From: Bog-473 sp963766995
GTDB taxonomy: Bacteria > Actinomycetota > Acidimicrobiia > Acidimicrobiales > RAAP-2
Assembly: GCA_963766995.1 (NCBI GenBank)
Contig: CAVYCE010000003.1
Span: forward strand, 310,001 to 374,000
Length of the DNA stretch: 64,000 nucleotides
Reading direction: 5' to 3'
Under the pieces are notes generated by a model, which saw nothing but the letters and a program-made list of their open reading frames with translations, searched no databases and had not been told where the DNA came from. A program made the position numbers and the translations under genes. How positions within the stretch are numbered: the stretch's first letter is position 1; each line of letters opens with the position of its first letter. Positions 43,448-52,617 of the stretch are shown one piece after another.

Positions 43448-44268
43448 ACCGACTCCTCACTTTGCCTGCTGCGATCAACCACTTGGCCCGCGCCCCGTCG
43501 CCGCGGCGCCACCACCAACTCGCCCTCGTCGGTCCGCAGCACTTGCACGTGCAGCCCGAAGTGCTCGGTGAGGATGGCCTCGTCCAGCACCTCTTCCGCC
43601 GAACCGGAGGCGACCACTTTCCCTGCCGCCAACAACACCAGTCGATCGGCAAACTGTCCGGCCAACGTCAGGTCGTGCATGGCGCTCAAGACCGTGAGGC
43701 CGTGTTCGCGCCGGAGCGTGTCCACAATCTCTAAGGCATCGACGCGGCGACCGAGGTCGAGGGCGCTGGTCGGCTCATCGAGCAACAACACCGGAGCCTC
43801 CTGGGCCAGCGCTCGGGCCAACACCAGTCGCTGCAGCTCGCCGCCGGACAGCGTGCTGAGGTGACGTCCGGCCATGTCGGACAATTCCAGCCGATCCAGC
43901 AGGGCCGCACACACCTCATGGTCGTGGGCGCCCTCCACCCCGAAGTACCCGACGTGCGGCGAACGGCCCAGCAGCACATAGTCGCTGACCGTGATTTCGG
44001 GTGGCAGCTCAGGCTTCTGGGGCACATAGGCGATCAGGCGGGCCAGCTCCCGGCGCGAGAGCGATGCCGTGTCGTTGCCGTCCACCAACGCCCGACCCAC
44101 ATGGGGCACCAACTGCACGATGGAGCGCAGCAACGTCGTCTTGCCGGCGCCATTGGCCCCGATCAGTCCGACCCATTCCCCGTCGCCCACCTTCTCATTG
44201 ACACCCGAGAGAGCGAAGGCCGAGCCGTCATCGCCGTAGCGAACCGAGACGTCCTCCAATGCGATCAC
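43444..44268 (-). CDS. btuD: Corrinoid ABC transporter ATP-binding protein (BtuD/FecE type)
   Basis: A 274-residue ATPase for a FecCD-type importer. Walker A is LIGANGAGKTTLLRSIVQL, the family-specific IAYVPQKPELPPEITVSDYV region follows, then the signature LSTLSGGELQRLVLARAL and Walker B VLLLDEPTSALD. The partner permease and binding protein are directly upstream, and the B12 riboswitch and cob genes make cobalamin or corrinoids the expected cargo rather than iron-siderophore. The C-terminal 25 residues are charged and variable. Confidence 0.9.
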   Translation of the reverse strand: MIALEDVSVRYGDDGSAFALSGVNEKVGDGEWVGLIGANGAGKTTLLRSIVQLVPHVGRALVDGNDTASLSRRELARLIAYVPQKPELPPEITVSDYVLLGRSPHVGYFGVEGAHDHEVCAALLDRLELSDMAGRHLSTLSGGELQRLVLARALAQEAPVLLLDEPTSALDLGRRVDALEIVDTLRREHGLTVLSAMHDLTLAGQFADRLVLLAAGKVVASGSAEEVLDEAILTEHFGLHVQVLRTDEGELVVAPRRRGAGQVVDRSRQSEESV

Positions 44269-44269
44269 G

Positions 44270-45343
44270 TCACACCCCGCTCTGGGCTCGGCGAGACCGC
44301 AGCACGAACAAAAAGAACGGCGCCCCCACGAACGCCGTCACCACGCCGATGGGGATTTCGGCCGGGGACTCCACGGTTCGGGCCACCACATCGGCCAGGA
44401 TCAGAAACGCCGCACCACCCACCATGGAGACCGGCAGCACCACCCGGTAGCTGGCATTCGAGAGCAGCCGCACGGTGTGCGGCACGATGATGCCCACGAA
44501 CCCAATCAATCCGCTCACCGACACCGCTGCTGCCGTTCCGACCGTCGCCGCCACCACCACAATCAATCGCACCCGGGCTGTGTTGATGCCGAGGGCACCC
44601 GCTTCGTCCTCGCCGACCCGGAGCACATCGAGCAGGCGCCGGTGCAGCAGGAGCACTACCGCGCTGATCACGACGTACGGCACAATCAGCCGGACTTGGG
44701 ACCATGAGGCGACGGTGAGGCTGCCCAGAATCCAGGCGTAGACGTTCTGCAGTTCGGGCGAATGCTGTTGCTGGAGGTAGGTCTGCACGGCCGTGAAGAG
44801 CGCCGCCACCGCCACGCCGGCCAGCACAATGGTGGTGTTGGTCATCGATCCCGATCGGCGAGACAGTCCACCGCTCGAGGTGGCCGTGGCGCCGACCAAG
44901 TACGTCATCACCACGGCCACCACGGCTCCGGCGAAGGCCACGAAGGGCAACAACTGACTCTCCCCCGCCCCACCGGCCACGATCACCAAGGTGGCCCCCA
45001 GCCCGGCGCCGGCGGCCACGCCCAACAGATACGGATCGGCCAGCGGGTTGCGGAACACGCCCTGATAGGCCGCACCGCCACCGGCCAGCATGGCCCCGAC
45101 CAATCCGCCCAGCACCACCCGGGGGGCCCGGACTTGCCACAACACGTCCCAATCGATCTGCGAAACGTGCGGGTGGTACGCAATGAAGGGGACGTGCCCA
45201 GCAAAGGCCTCAATAACGGCCGAGAACGGGATCCCCGCCGGCCCCACCGACAAGCCCAACACCATCGCCCCGACCAGCGCCGCCGCGGCGACCACCAAGG
45301 GTCGTCGGGCGTTGGCGCGGGGCAGGACGGTGAGGGTGGTCAT
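44270..45343 (-). CDS. btuC: Corrinoid ABC transporter permease (BtuC/FecCD type)
   Basis: A 357-residue inner-membrane permease with about ten helices. LWQVRAPRVVLGGLVGAMLA, AAYQGVFRNPLADPYLLGVA and the C-terminal ISGLIGFVGIIVPHTVRLL-type sequence (VSGLIGFVGIIVPHTVRLL) are the FecCD signatures. The gene is 16 bases behind the binding-protein gene and one base before the ATPase gene. Cargo is inferred from the operon and the riboswitch. Confidence 0.92.
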   Translation of the reverse strand: MTTLTVLPRANARRPLVVAAAALVGAMVLGLSVGPAGIPFSAVIEAFAGHVPFIAYHPHVSQIDWDVLWQVRAPRVVLGGLVGAMLAGGGAAYQGVFRNPLADPYLLGVAAGAGLGATLVIVAGGAGESQLLPFVAFAGAVVAVVMTYLVGATATSSGGLSRRSGSMTNTTIVLAGVAVAALFTAVQTYLQQQHSPELQNVYAWILGSLTVASWSQVRLIVPYVVISAVVLLLHRRLLDVLRVGEDEAGALGINTARVRLIVVVAATVGTAAAVSVSGLIGFVGIIVPHTVRLLSNASYRVVLPVSMVGGAAFLILADVVARTVESPAEIPIGVVTAFVGAPFFLFVLRSRRAQSGV

Positions 45344-45359
45344 GACACGAATCCGACGA

Positions 45360-46340
45360 CTAGTGCTTGTCGGCCTTAGTGACGGCGTCGGCTACCTCTC
45401 GGAGCAAGGTCACAATGCGTGGCCCCCACCGCGAGGCAATGTCATCGTTCAGCGGCACGATGTTGTCGTCCTTCACCGCGGTGATGGTCGACCAACCCGG
45501 TCGTTTGACCACCTTCTTGGCCGTCTGGCCACAGCAAATGGTGTCAGCCAGAAAGATGAACTTGGGGTTGGCCTTAATGATGTACTCGGCCGACAACTGC
45601 GGGTACCCGCCACTCGCGGCGGCACCCTTGGCGGCGTCCGCAATCGAATGCAGGTGCAAAAGGTCAAGCACCTGCCCGATAAACGTCGAGGACGTCACTG
45701 AGTAGTAGTCCTGCTCCAACTCCCAGTAGTAGGTCTGGGTCCCGGTCTTCGGCGTCGCCTTCACGATGCGAGCGATCTGGGTCTTGATCTTGGTTATTTC
45801 GCTGGCGGCCTGCGCCACATGGTCCGTGGCCAGACCGAGTTCGTTGAACTGCGAATACTCCTGGTACAGGTTCACGGCCGCCGGGTCCGACAACACGGGC
45901 ACGCCGAACTTAGCCAGCTGCGCCGTGAGTCCGGTGGTATCGCCCGAGACGATGACCAGGTCGGGCTTGTAGGCCAGGATCGCCTCCACGTTGGGCTGAT
46001 AAGCGTTCAGCTTGGTGATCGGTGCGTTCTTCGGGTAGTCCGAATAGCTGTCCACGGCTTTGACTTGAGCGCCGGCACCGATGGCATAAAGCATCTCGGT
46101 GGCGGTCGGCGACAACGACACAATCGCCGTGGGACGGCTCGGGATGGTGATCTTGCCATTGACCGCGTTGACGTCGACGGGATATGTGGTGGCCGCAGAG
46201 ACAGTGCGACTGGCACTGGTGGCCGCGGATGCCGCCGTACTGCCGACGGACACGGACACGGACACGGACACAGTCACGAGTCCAACCAGTCCGACAAGCG
46301 CGGCGCTGCACGACAGCAGCATCCGGCGTGGGCTCTTCAT
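45360..46340 (-). CDS. btuF: Corrinoid-binding ABC transporter protein (BtuF type)
   Basis: A 326-residue exported binding protein. ATG 46340 has GGAGG upstream. The signal peptide ends in a Val-Ser repeat (VTVSVSVSVSVG) encoded by a hexamer microsatellite. The mature protein has IVSLSPTATEMLYAIGAGAQV, AVDSYSDYP, and PNVEAILAYKPDLVIVSG, the class III (BtuF/FhuD) fold, with a long connecting helix. There is no lipobox Cys, so it may be anchored by its uncleaved signal or be free. It is the first gene after the cobalamin riboswitch. Confidence 0.9.
   Translation of the reverse strand: MKSPRRMLLSCSAALVGLVGLVTVSVSVSVSVGSTAASAATSASRTVSAATTYPVDVNAVNGKITIPSRPTAIVSLSPTATEMLYAIGAGAQVKAVDSYSDYPKNAPITKLNAYQPNVEAILAYKPDLVIVSGDTTGLTAQLAKFGVPVLSDPAAVNLYQEYSQFNELGLATDHVAQAASEITKIKTQIARIVKATPKTGTQTYYWELEQDYYSVTSSTFIGQVLDLLHLHSIADAAKGAAASGGYPQLSAEYIIKANPKFIFLADTICCGQTAKKVVKRPGWSTITAVKDDNIVPLNDDIASRWGPRIVTLLREVADAVTKADKH
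46245..46272. repeat. Hexanucleotide microsatellite (cggaca)n in the btuF signal-peptide region
   Basis: Four to five tandem copies of cggaca on the plus strand encode the alternating Val-Ser run of the BtuF signal peptide on the minus strand. Slippage by whole units keeps the frame but would change the hydrophobic length of the signal. Confidence 0.85.
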
Positions 46341-46399
46341 GATGATTCATCCTCCAGTTGGTTGCGGAGGACGAAGTGCGCCCGCTGCGACACCCTGGA

Positions 46400-46575
46400 G
46401 GCGCCCAACGAACCGCCCTTCCTCCGAGGTTCGGTTTCGTCGGCACAGAGCAGGCGTCCGGACTCGTCCCTTGGGAGGGCTTTACCGTTGCGGGTCAGTA
46501 CCGGGATTGCACCGGACTTCGCTGATTTCTGTACCACTCCGGTCACCCGGAGCGCTGCCGACACTACTCCGTCAC
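46400..46575 (-). ncRNA. Cobalamin riboswitch
   Basis: On the minus strand, within the 5' region of btuF, the sequence contains AAGTCCGGTGCAATCCCGGT, then ACTGACCCGCAACGGTAAAG, the conserved core of the B12 element, followed by GAGTCCGGACGCCTGC, which matches the B12-box region. Downstream, CGAACC and GGTTCG can pair around CGGAGGAAGG, a possible expression-platform hairpin. The bases between it and btuF hold the ribosome site GGAGG. It should shut down the whole btuF-cobT operon when adenosylcobalamin is plentiful. Boundaries are approximate. The rest of this 353-base gap, 46576-46693, holds only the leader of the plus-strand hydrolase gene and, probably, its promoter. Confidence 0.9.
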
Positions 46576-46693
46576 ACCGCGATCGGCCGATTCGTGGCTG
46601 GGGAGGCGCAACCAGTCGAACGAGCGGCGCGCCAGTGACGCAAGGGTGAACGACTACCCTTTTTGCTTCGGCGTGAAGGGCGGAGGCGCAGGC

Positions 46694-48745
46694 ATGATAC
46701 TCATCAGGCGACGCACGGTTGGGCGTATGGCCGCAGTGACCATGGCGGTGGCGATCGGCGCACCCATCGTCGGAATGTCGATGCCGGCGGCACCGACGTC
46801 AGCCGCCCCACCGACCAGTTGGTCACCTCAGGCGGCCACCTACGGAGTCGGTTCGAACATCAACGTGCCCGTCACCATGTCGGACGGCACCGTGCTGCGG
46901 GTCGATGTCTACTACCCCACCACTGGCGGCAGGCCGGCAGCCGGGCCCTTCCCCTCGCTGCTGCAGCAGACGCCGTATGGCAAGGACACCTCGGTGCTGG
47001 GCACGGGCGGGGCGAACTACTTCGTCAATCGTGGCTACATCGTGGTCATTGCCGATGTGCGCGGCAGCGGCACGTCCGGCGGCACGTTCGACCTCTTCGC
47101 CCCGGCGCAGGCGACCGATGGCGTCACGCTGGCCCGCTGGGCCGCCGCCCTCCCGCACGCCGACGGCAAGGTCGGGCTCTTCGGTGAGTCCTACATGGGT
47201 ATCGACCAGTTCCTCACCGTCGGAGCGGCCGGCAAGAACTCCCCCATCAAGGCCATGTTCCCGGTCATCGCCGGCAATGACATCTTCGCCAACACGGTGA
47301 CGCAGGGGGGAATCCCTGATATTGAGTTCTCGCTCTTCTACGCCTCGCTGGTGACCGGCCTCAATCTGGGCAACCCGGTCCTCGAGCCGTTGGAAGAAGC
47401 CGCGGCCACGGGCAGCCCTGCGGCGCTGGCCACGGCCGTCGCCAACCTGACCCCGACCGAGGCCACGCACGCGTCGACGGCGATCTCGTTCCTGGACGAG
47501 ATCCTCAACGTGGAGACGGGCTCGGGCGCCAGCGGCTACGACGACCCCTACTGGGCCGCCCGTTCGCCGGCCTCTGACCTCTCGGCGGTGGTGGCCGACC
47601 ACATACCGGCCTTCCTGGTCGGCGGGTGGAACGACTTGTTCCAGGCCGGTGAGCCGCTCAACTACGTGGGCCTGCAGAACCTCTACGACGGTCGCCCCCA
47701 AACGGCGGCCATGACGCCCGGGCAACCCGTCACTCCTCGATACCAGCTCATGATGGGCCCCTGGCAACACGTCACCACCGGCGACGGGGTGAACTTGTCG
47801 GCCATCGAGTTGGAGTGGTTCGACACCTGGCTGCTCGGACAGGACACGCCGCTGGGCCACTCGGCCACGCCGTTGCATTTGGAAGAGCTCAACTCGGGCG
47901 GACCGTTCGCCGGCCCTTCGAACAACGACACGTGGGTGAACGCCGCCCAGTGGCCCATCCCATCCGCCACGCCGACCGCGCTGTATTTGGGTGGGGGCGG
48001 CTCAGGGACGGCACCGTTGTCGCTGAACGACGGCACGCTTTCCACCACGGCGCCCAAGGGGGGCTCGGGTTCGGACACCGTGCTGTGGGACGGGGTCAGC
48101 AGCCCGTGCAGTATCCAATCGGACCAATGGTCGGCCGGATTCCTGGCCTTGCTCTTTGGCAACAATCAACCTTGCGACAACAATGACGAGACATTGGAAG
48201 CCGGGCCAGGGTCGCTGACCTATACGACGGCGCCGTTCCCGTCGGCCAAGGTGCTGAGCGGACCGATCGACGCCACGTTGTATACGACGTCGACGACCAC
48301 CGACACCGAGTTGGCCGCCACCGTCGAGCTGGTCTCGCCCTCGGGCCAGTCGCTCCCACTCACCTCGGGCGCCCTCGATGGTGATCAGCGTGCCCTCGAC
48401 ACCGCCGCCACCTGGACCGGCTCCAACGGGTTGCCGCTCCTCCCCGTGCACGACTTGACGGGGGCGACACTGGCGCCGATCGTGCCCGATCAGGTGACCA
48501 GGCAGGACATCCAGGTCTTCCCCACCACCGCGTTGATCCCGGCGGGCTGGCGTCTGCGGGTGACCATCTCGACCGGGGACACCCCGCACCTGGCGCCCAC
48601 GCTGGCCCAGCTCCCCCACCTCCTGGGCGGCGTCTACGAGGTGGAGCGCCACGCCGGAGCCGCCTCCTTCATCAATGTGCCGCTGGCCCCGCCGTCCTCG
48701 TTCTTCGTGCCGTGTCAGGCGCTCTGCAGCGCGAACGGCCCCTAA
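46694..48745 (+). CDS. Exported CocE/NonD family hydrolase (X-Pro dipeptidyl-peptidase type)
   Basis: A 683-residue secreted serine hydrolase. The signal peptide is RRRTVGRMAAVTMAVAIGA with PAAPTSAAP after it. The alpha/beta-hydrolase domain has DVYYPTTGG, VVIADVRGSGTSGGTFD and the nucleophile motif FGESYMG with Ser near residue 166. The Asp and His of the triad fit GGWNDLFQAGE and MMGPWQHVTTG. The C-terminal jelly-roll ends the protein (X-Pro dipeptidyl-peptidase C-terminal type). Such enzymes cut esters, amides or peptides. ATG 46694 fits the signal better than the first Met at 46646. It diverges from the btuF operon. Confidence 0.88.
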   Translation: MILIRRRTVGRMAAVTMAVAIGAPIVGMSMPAAPTSAAPPTSWSPQAATYGVGSNINVPVTMSDGTVLRVDVYYPTTGGRPAAGPFPSLLQQTPYGKDTSVLGTGGANYFVNRGYIVVIADVRGSGTSGGTFDLFAPAQATDGVTLARWAAALPHADGKVGLFGESYMGIDQFLTVGAAGKNSPIKAMFPVIAGNDIFANTVTQGGIPDIEFSLFYASLVTGLNLGNPVLEPLEEAAATGSPAALATAVANLTPTEATHASTAISFLDEILNVETGSGASGYDDPYWAARSPASDLSAVVADHIPAFLVGGWNDLFQAGEPLNYVGLQNLYDGRPQTAAMTPGQPVTPRYQLMMGPWQHVTTGDGVNLSAIELEWFDTWLLGQDTPLGHSATPLHLEELNSGGPFAGPSNNDTWVNAAQWPIPSATPTALYLGGGGSGTAPLSLNDGTLSTTAPKGGSGSDTVLWDGVSSPCSIQSDQWSAGFLALLFGNNQPCDNNDETLEAGPGSLTYTTAPFPSAKVLSGPIDATLYTTSTTTDTELAATVELVSPSGQSLPLTSGALDGDQRALDTAATWTGSNGLPLLPVHDLTGATLAPIVPDQVTRQDIQVFPTTALIPAGWRLRVTISTGDTPHLAPTLAQLPHLLGGVYEVERHAGAASFINVPLAPPSSFFVPCQALCSANGP

Positions 48746-48786
48746 GCGCGGCCTGAACAGTTGGAGGCATCCCGTACCATGAAGGG

Positions 48787-50190
48787 ATGCAACGGGTAGG
48801 GGCGGGTGATCCTGACGCGGACGGCGTGCCGCAGAAGGGTGGCTCGGACCTGGGCGCGGACCTGGAACGCCCCATCTGCATTGAGGAGATTTCCGAGGCC
48901 ATTGTCGATGGCGACACGCCCATCGGCCCCAAATCGGGAACGGCGATGGCGGCGCTCAGCCACCGCACCTTCCGCATCGTCTTCCTGGGCGCCTTCGCCT
49001 CCAACATCGGCACCTGGATGCAGAACGTCATTCTGGGCGCGTACGCCTATGACATCACCCATTCGGCCACCTTCGTGGGCATCATCATCTTCGCCCAGCT
49101 CGGCCCCACGTTGGTCTTCCCCATGCTGGGCGGCTTCATCGCCGACAAGGTCAACCGCCAGCGCTTCCTGATCGTCCTCTCCATCGAGCAGCTCGTGTTC
49201 TCGCTTGGTGTGGCCGCGGTAGTGGCCAGTCATCACCCATCGCACGCGCTGCTGGTCCTGATGGTGATCATGGTCGGTATCGGGAGCGCCATGTTCGGGC
49301 CGGCGTACTCCGCCGTGCTGCCCAGCCTCGTGGGCCGGGCGGACATGCCGGGAGCCATTTCGCTGAACTCGGCCCAGATGAACGGATCACGCGTCGTCGG
49401 ACCGATCATCGGCGGCCTCCTGTACCCCGTCCTGGGCCCGGCCTGGATCTTCGTGCTCAACGCCGCCACGTACCTGTTCGTGGTGGCCTCGCTCCTGATG
49501 GTGACCCTCCCCGCCTTGGCGCAGATCCAGACCAAGGCCAGTCGTTGGCGTGAGCTCATTGCCGGGGTGACGGTGGCCCGACACGACAAGGTGGTCGGCC
49601 GATGCCTCAGCACCGTGTTCCTCTTTTCGCTGCTGGCCCTGGCCTTCATCGGCCAGATGCCGGTGGTGGCCGCCCACAACTTGGGCATCAAACCCAGCAC
49701 CACCGACTACGGCATCCTCTACGCCTCCTTCGGGACGGGCGCGCTCATCGGCGCCATCTCAATCGGGACTGTGTTCGCCCAGACGTCGAAGCCACTGATT
49801 GTGCGGGTGTGCCTCCTCGGATACACCGGTGCCCTCACCGCCTTCGCCCTCATGCGGGATGCCCTTCCCGCCTTCTTCGTGGTGGCGGTGGTGGGCGCGT
49901 TCTACTTCGCCTTCATCACGGCCCTGAACACCACTTTGCAGGCCCGCCTGGAGGACGCCGTCCGAGGTCGTGTCATGGCGCTCTGGATGATGGGTTTCGG
50001 TGGCACCGTGGGCGTTGGCAACCTCTTGATCGGGCCGGTGGTCTCCGCCCTTGGCATCACTCCTGTGCTGCTCTTCGGTGCCGGGGTGGCCCTACTGCTT
50101 TCCTGGTACGCCGACGTGCGGGCGCCGGCGACACTTCAGGCCGGCGGTGAGCTGGGCGGCGGTGAACTGGGATTGGGCTTGGCCCAGTAG
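48787..50190 (+). CDS. MFS transporter, DHA3/EntS-like
   Basis: A 467-residue transporter with 12 helices. SHRTFRIVFLGAFASNIGTW, FPMLGGFIADKVNRQRFLIV and NSAQMNGSRVVGPIIGGLLY are typical of the EntS/macrolide-efflux group (DHA3). The first ~55 residues from ATG 48787 are acidic and soluble, so a later internal start around 48946 cannot be excluded. The 3' end overlaps the convergent acyl-CoA synthetase by 55 bases. The exported substrate is unknown. Confidence 0.87.
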   Translation: MQRVGAGDPDADGVPQKGGSDLGADLERPICIEEISEAIVDGDTPIGPKSGTAMAALSHRTFRIVFLGAFASNIGTWMQNVILGAYAYDITHSATFVGIIIFAQLGPTLVFPMLGGFIADKVNRQRFLIVLSIEQLVFSLGVAAVVASHHPSHALLVLMVIMVGIGSAMFGPAYSAVLPSLVGRADMPGAISLNSAQMNGSRVVGPIIGGLLYPVLGPAWIFVLNAATYLFVVASLLMVTLPALAQIQTKASRWRELIAGVTVARHDKVVGRCLSTVFLFSLLALAFIGQMPVVAAHNLGIKPSTTDYGILYASFGTGALIGAISIGTVFAQTSKPLIVRVCLLGYTGALTAFALMRDALPAFFVVAVVGAFYFAFITALNTTLQARLEDAVRGRVMALWMMGFGGTVGVGNLLIGPVVSALGITPVLLFGAGVALLLSWYADVRAPATLQAGGELGGGELGLGLAQ

Positions 50191-51734
50191 GTGTCCCGTA
50201 ACGCCTTCTTGTAGAGCTTCCCGTTCTCGCCCCTGGGCAAGGCATCTGAGAAGTCGACCGAACGCGGGCACTTGTAGTGCGAGAGGTGGTCACGGCAGAA
50301 GGTCATGATCTCGGCGGCCAACTCGGGGCCGGCGGCGTGACCCGGTGCGGGCTGAATGACCGCTTTGACCTCTTCACCCATCTCGGGATCGGGCACGCCG
50401 AAGACGGCCACATCGGCGACGGCGGGATGCAGCACCAGCACGTCCTCAATCTCCTGCGGATAGATGTTGACCCCACCCGAGACGATCATGAAGAGCTTGC
50501 GGTCGGTCAGATACAAGAAGCCGTCGTCGTCGAGATGCCCGACGTCCCACAGCGTGCTCCAGCCCTTGTCGTTAAATGACTGCCTCGTCTTCTCTGGGTC
50601 GTTGTTGTATTCGAAGGTGTTGCCTCGTCCCCCGAACCAGACCACCCCATCCTCACCAATGGGCAGCTCGTGGCCGTCGTCGTCGCAGATGTGGACCTTG
50701 CCCCAAATGGCCGGCCCGACGCTCCCGGGGTGCGAGAGCCAGTCGGTGGCATTGACCCACGTCATGCCCCCACCCTCGGTGCCCGAGTAGTACTCGTGGA
50801 TCACCGGACCCCACCACTCGATCATTTTGCGCTTGACCTCGGGTGCGCAGGGCGCAGCGGCATGGACCACCGACTGGAGGCTGGAAAGGTCGTAATGAGC
50901 CCGGGTGCTGTCGTCGAGCTTGAGCATCCGCACGAACATGGTGGGGACGAACTGGGCGTGGGTGACCTGGTGCCGCTCAATGAGTTCCAGGCAATCCACT
51001 GGGTCGAAGCGCTCCATGACTACGACGGTGCCGCCCATGCGGTGCACGGTCATGGACCACGCCATCGGGGCCGAGTGATAGAGCGGGGCGGGGCTGAGAT
51101 ACACATCGGTGTCGGTGAATCCCATGATGCCGCCCAGCATCATGGACAGGAGTGCCTCGGAGCCGAATGGGGCTCCGGTCAGCGGACGGCGGATGCCTTT
51201 TGGCCGTCCGGTGGTGCCCGATGAGTACAACATGGCCGACCCTTCTTCCTCATGGTCGAGGGGGCTGGTCGGGTGAGGCGAGACGAAGTCGTCATACGAC
51301 GCGTACCCGGCTGGGATCGTTCCGGCCGCTCCGATGGCCAGTCGCAAGGTGACATCGGGTGTGAGGGGAACGAGGGACTGGGCCAAGGGCGTGAGGTCGG
51401 CCGACGTGATGAGCACATGGGCATCGCAATCGTTGACGATGTAAGCCGCTTCGTCGGCCGCCAAGTGCGTGTTGACCAGCGTGAGATAGAGCCCCGACCG
51501 TTGCAAGCCCCACACGGCCTCATGGGTGCGGTGGTCGTTGGGCAGCACCACGGCCACGTGATCGCCCACACGCAGGCCATAGGCGTAAAGAGCTTGCGCC
51601 AACTGGGCCGAACGGGCTTCGAGCTCGGCATAGGTGACGACCGTTCCCGAGGAAGTGATGACGGCCGGTCGGTCCGGATGCGACGCGGCATAGGTCGTGG
51701 GCTTCGAGGTGGCGGGTTGCTCGGTGCTGGTCAC
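50136..51734 (-). CDS. AMP-dependent acyl-CoA synthetase
   Basis: A 532-residue member of the ANL (adenylate-forming) family that activates a carboxylic acid to its CoA thioester. AMP-binding motifs are AMLYSSGTTGRPKGIRRPL, the YYSGTEGGGMTWVNA core and WSTLWDVGHLDDDGFLYLTDR. The C-terminal SGGVNIYPQEIEDVL and lysine motif LPRGENGKLYKKALR are intact. GTG 51734 gives the family start; the longer frame to 51827 is a shadow. The C-terminus has a Pro/Ser tail produced by the overlap with the MFS gene. Chain type cannot be told; long-chain or aromatic acids are possible. Confidence 0.92.
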   Translation of the reverse strand: MTSTEQPATSKPTTYAASHPDRPAVITSSGTVVTYAELEARSAQLAQALYAYGLRVGDHVAVVLPNDHRTHEAVWGLQRSGLYLTLVNTHLAADEAAYIVNDCDAHVLITSADLTPLAQSLVPLTPDVTLRLAIGAAGTIPAGYASYDDFVSPHPTSPLDHEEEGSAMLYSSGTTGRPKGIRRPLTGAPFGSEALLSMMLGGIMGFTDTDVYLSPAPLYHSAPMAWSMTVHRMGGTVVVMERFDPVDCLELIERHQVTHAQFVPTMFVRMLKLDDSTRAHYDLSSLQSVVHAAAPCAPEVKRKMIEWWGPVIHEYYSGTEGGGMTWVNATDWLSHPGSVGPAIWGKVHICDDDGHELPIGEDGVVWFGGRGNTFEYNNDPEKTRQSFNDKGWSTLWDVGHLDDDGFLYLTDRKLFMIVSGGVNIYPQEIEDVLVLHPAVADVAVFGVPDPEMGEEVKAVIQPAPGHAAGPELAAEIMTFCRDHLSHYKCPRSVDFSDALPRGENGKLYKKALRDTYWAKPNPSSPPPSSPPA

Positions 51735-51783
51735 GCCCTTCCTTCTAGCCGCATCACCCGTGACGGCGCAGCTTTGGACTGGG

Positions 51784-52617
51784 TCAGCCCCGCTTCGGTG
51801 CCCACTGCCAACGGCGGGCGGCCACAATCACCCCACCCAGCCCCCAGATGGCCATGACCTCGAGGTCGTGCCACGGAAACGCCACTGCACCGGGCGGCAG
51901 ATTGAAGTTGGCCAGTACCGCCGTGATGAGGTGGCGTACGGGGAAGTATCCCGAGACCTGGGCCAACGTGGTGCCGGGTGTGATCGGGAACCACAGACCC
52001 GAAAAGGCCAACAGCAGGAAGAAGACGATGCTGATGATGGGCCCGCCGGCATCCATGTTGGGAATGAGCGTGCTGACTCCCATGCCCAGCGCGGTGAAGC
52101 TCACCATGCCGACCACGACCGTGAGAATGAAGGCCAGCCAGTGGGCCGGCATGTGGTCGCTGAAGGCCAGCACGCCGACGGCCATGAGGACAATGATCTG
52201 CATCTCCGCGATCAGAATGGTGCTGACGAACAGCGCGGCCAGGAGAGCCCAAGTGGGGATGGGACTGAGGCGGAGTCGCTTGAGCAATCCCATTTCGCGC
52301 CGGTTCACAATGATCTGGGCCAGCACGGTGTAGCAAGCCGACATGATGCCGTAAGCGAGGAAGGCGCACAGGTAGTACTGGTGCAGCAACGCGTTGCCGT
52401 AGCCGTTCTGGACTTTGGAGTGGCCCGAGATGGCGCCCAGCATGATCAGGAAAATGGTGGAGAACCCGATGGTGAAAAAGGCACCGAGGGGATTGAGCCA
52501 GAAACTCAACTGTTCAAAGTAGACCTGACGCAAGACCATTCTGATGTCGCCGAGCCCGTGGAACGAGCCCGTGGGTATGGCGGCGGGACTGGGTGCGGGC
52601 GCCGATGTGGTGCTCAC
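51784..52617 (-). CDS. ABC-2 type exporter permease (DrrB-like)
   Basis: A 277-residue permease with six helices. The N-terminus is Ala/Pro-rich, then QVYFEQLSFWLNPLGAFFTI begins the ABC-2 membrane domain. NRREMGLLKRLRLSPIPTWA is the usual loop motif of DrrB-type permeases. The start overlaps the ATPase stop by four bases. The pair probably exports a hydrophobic drug or lipid. Confidence 0.9.
   Translation of the reverse strand: MSTTSAPAPSPAAIPTGSFHGLGDIRMVLRQVYFEQLSFWLNPLGAFFTIGFSTIFLIMLGAISGHSKVQNGYGNALLHQYYLCAFLAYGIMSACYTVLAQIIVNRREMGLLKRLRLSPIPTWALLAALFVSTILIAEMQIIVLMAVGVLAFSDHMPAHWLAFILTVVVGMVSFTALGMGVSTLIPNMDAGGPIISIVFFLLLAFSGLWFPITPGTTLAQVSGYFPVRHLITAVLANFNLPPGAVAFPWHDLEVMAIWGLGGVIVAARRWQWAPKRG

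Noticed and set aside
46337..46564. 75-residue minus-strand frame upstream of btuF
   Set aside because: It lies entirely over the cobalamin riboswitch; the RNA core explains the conservation and no ribosome site precedes it.
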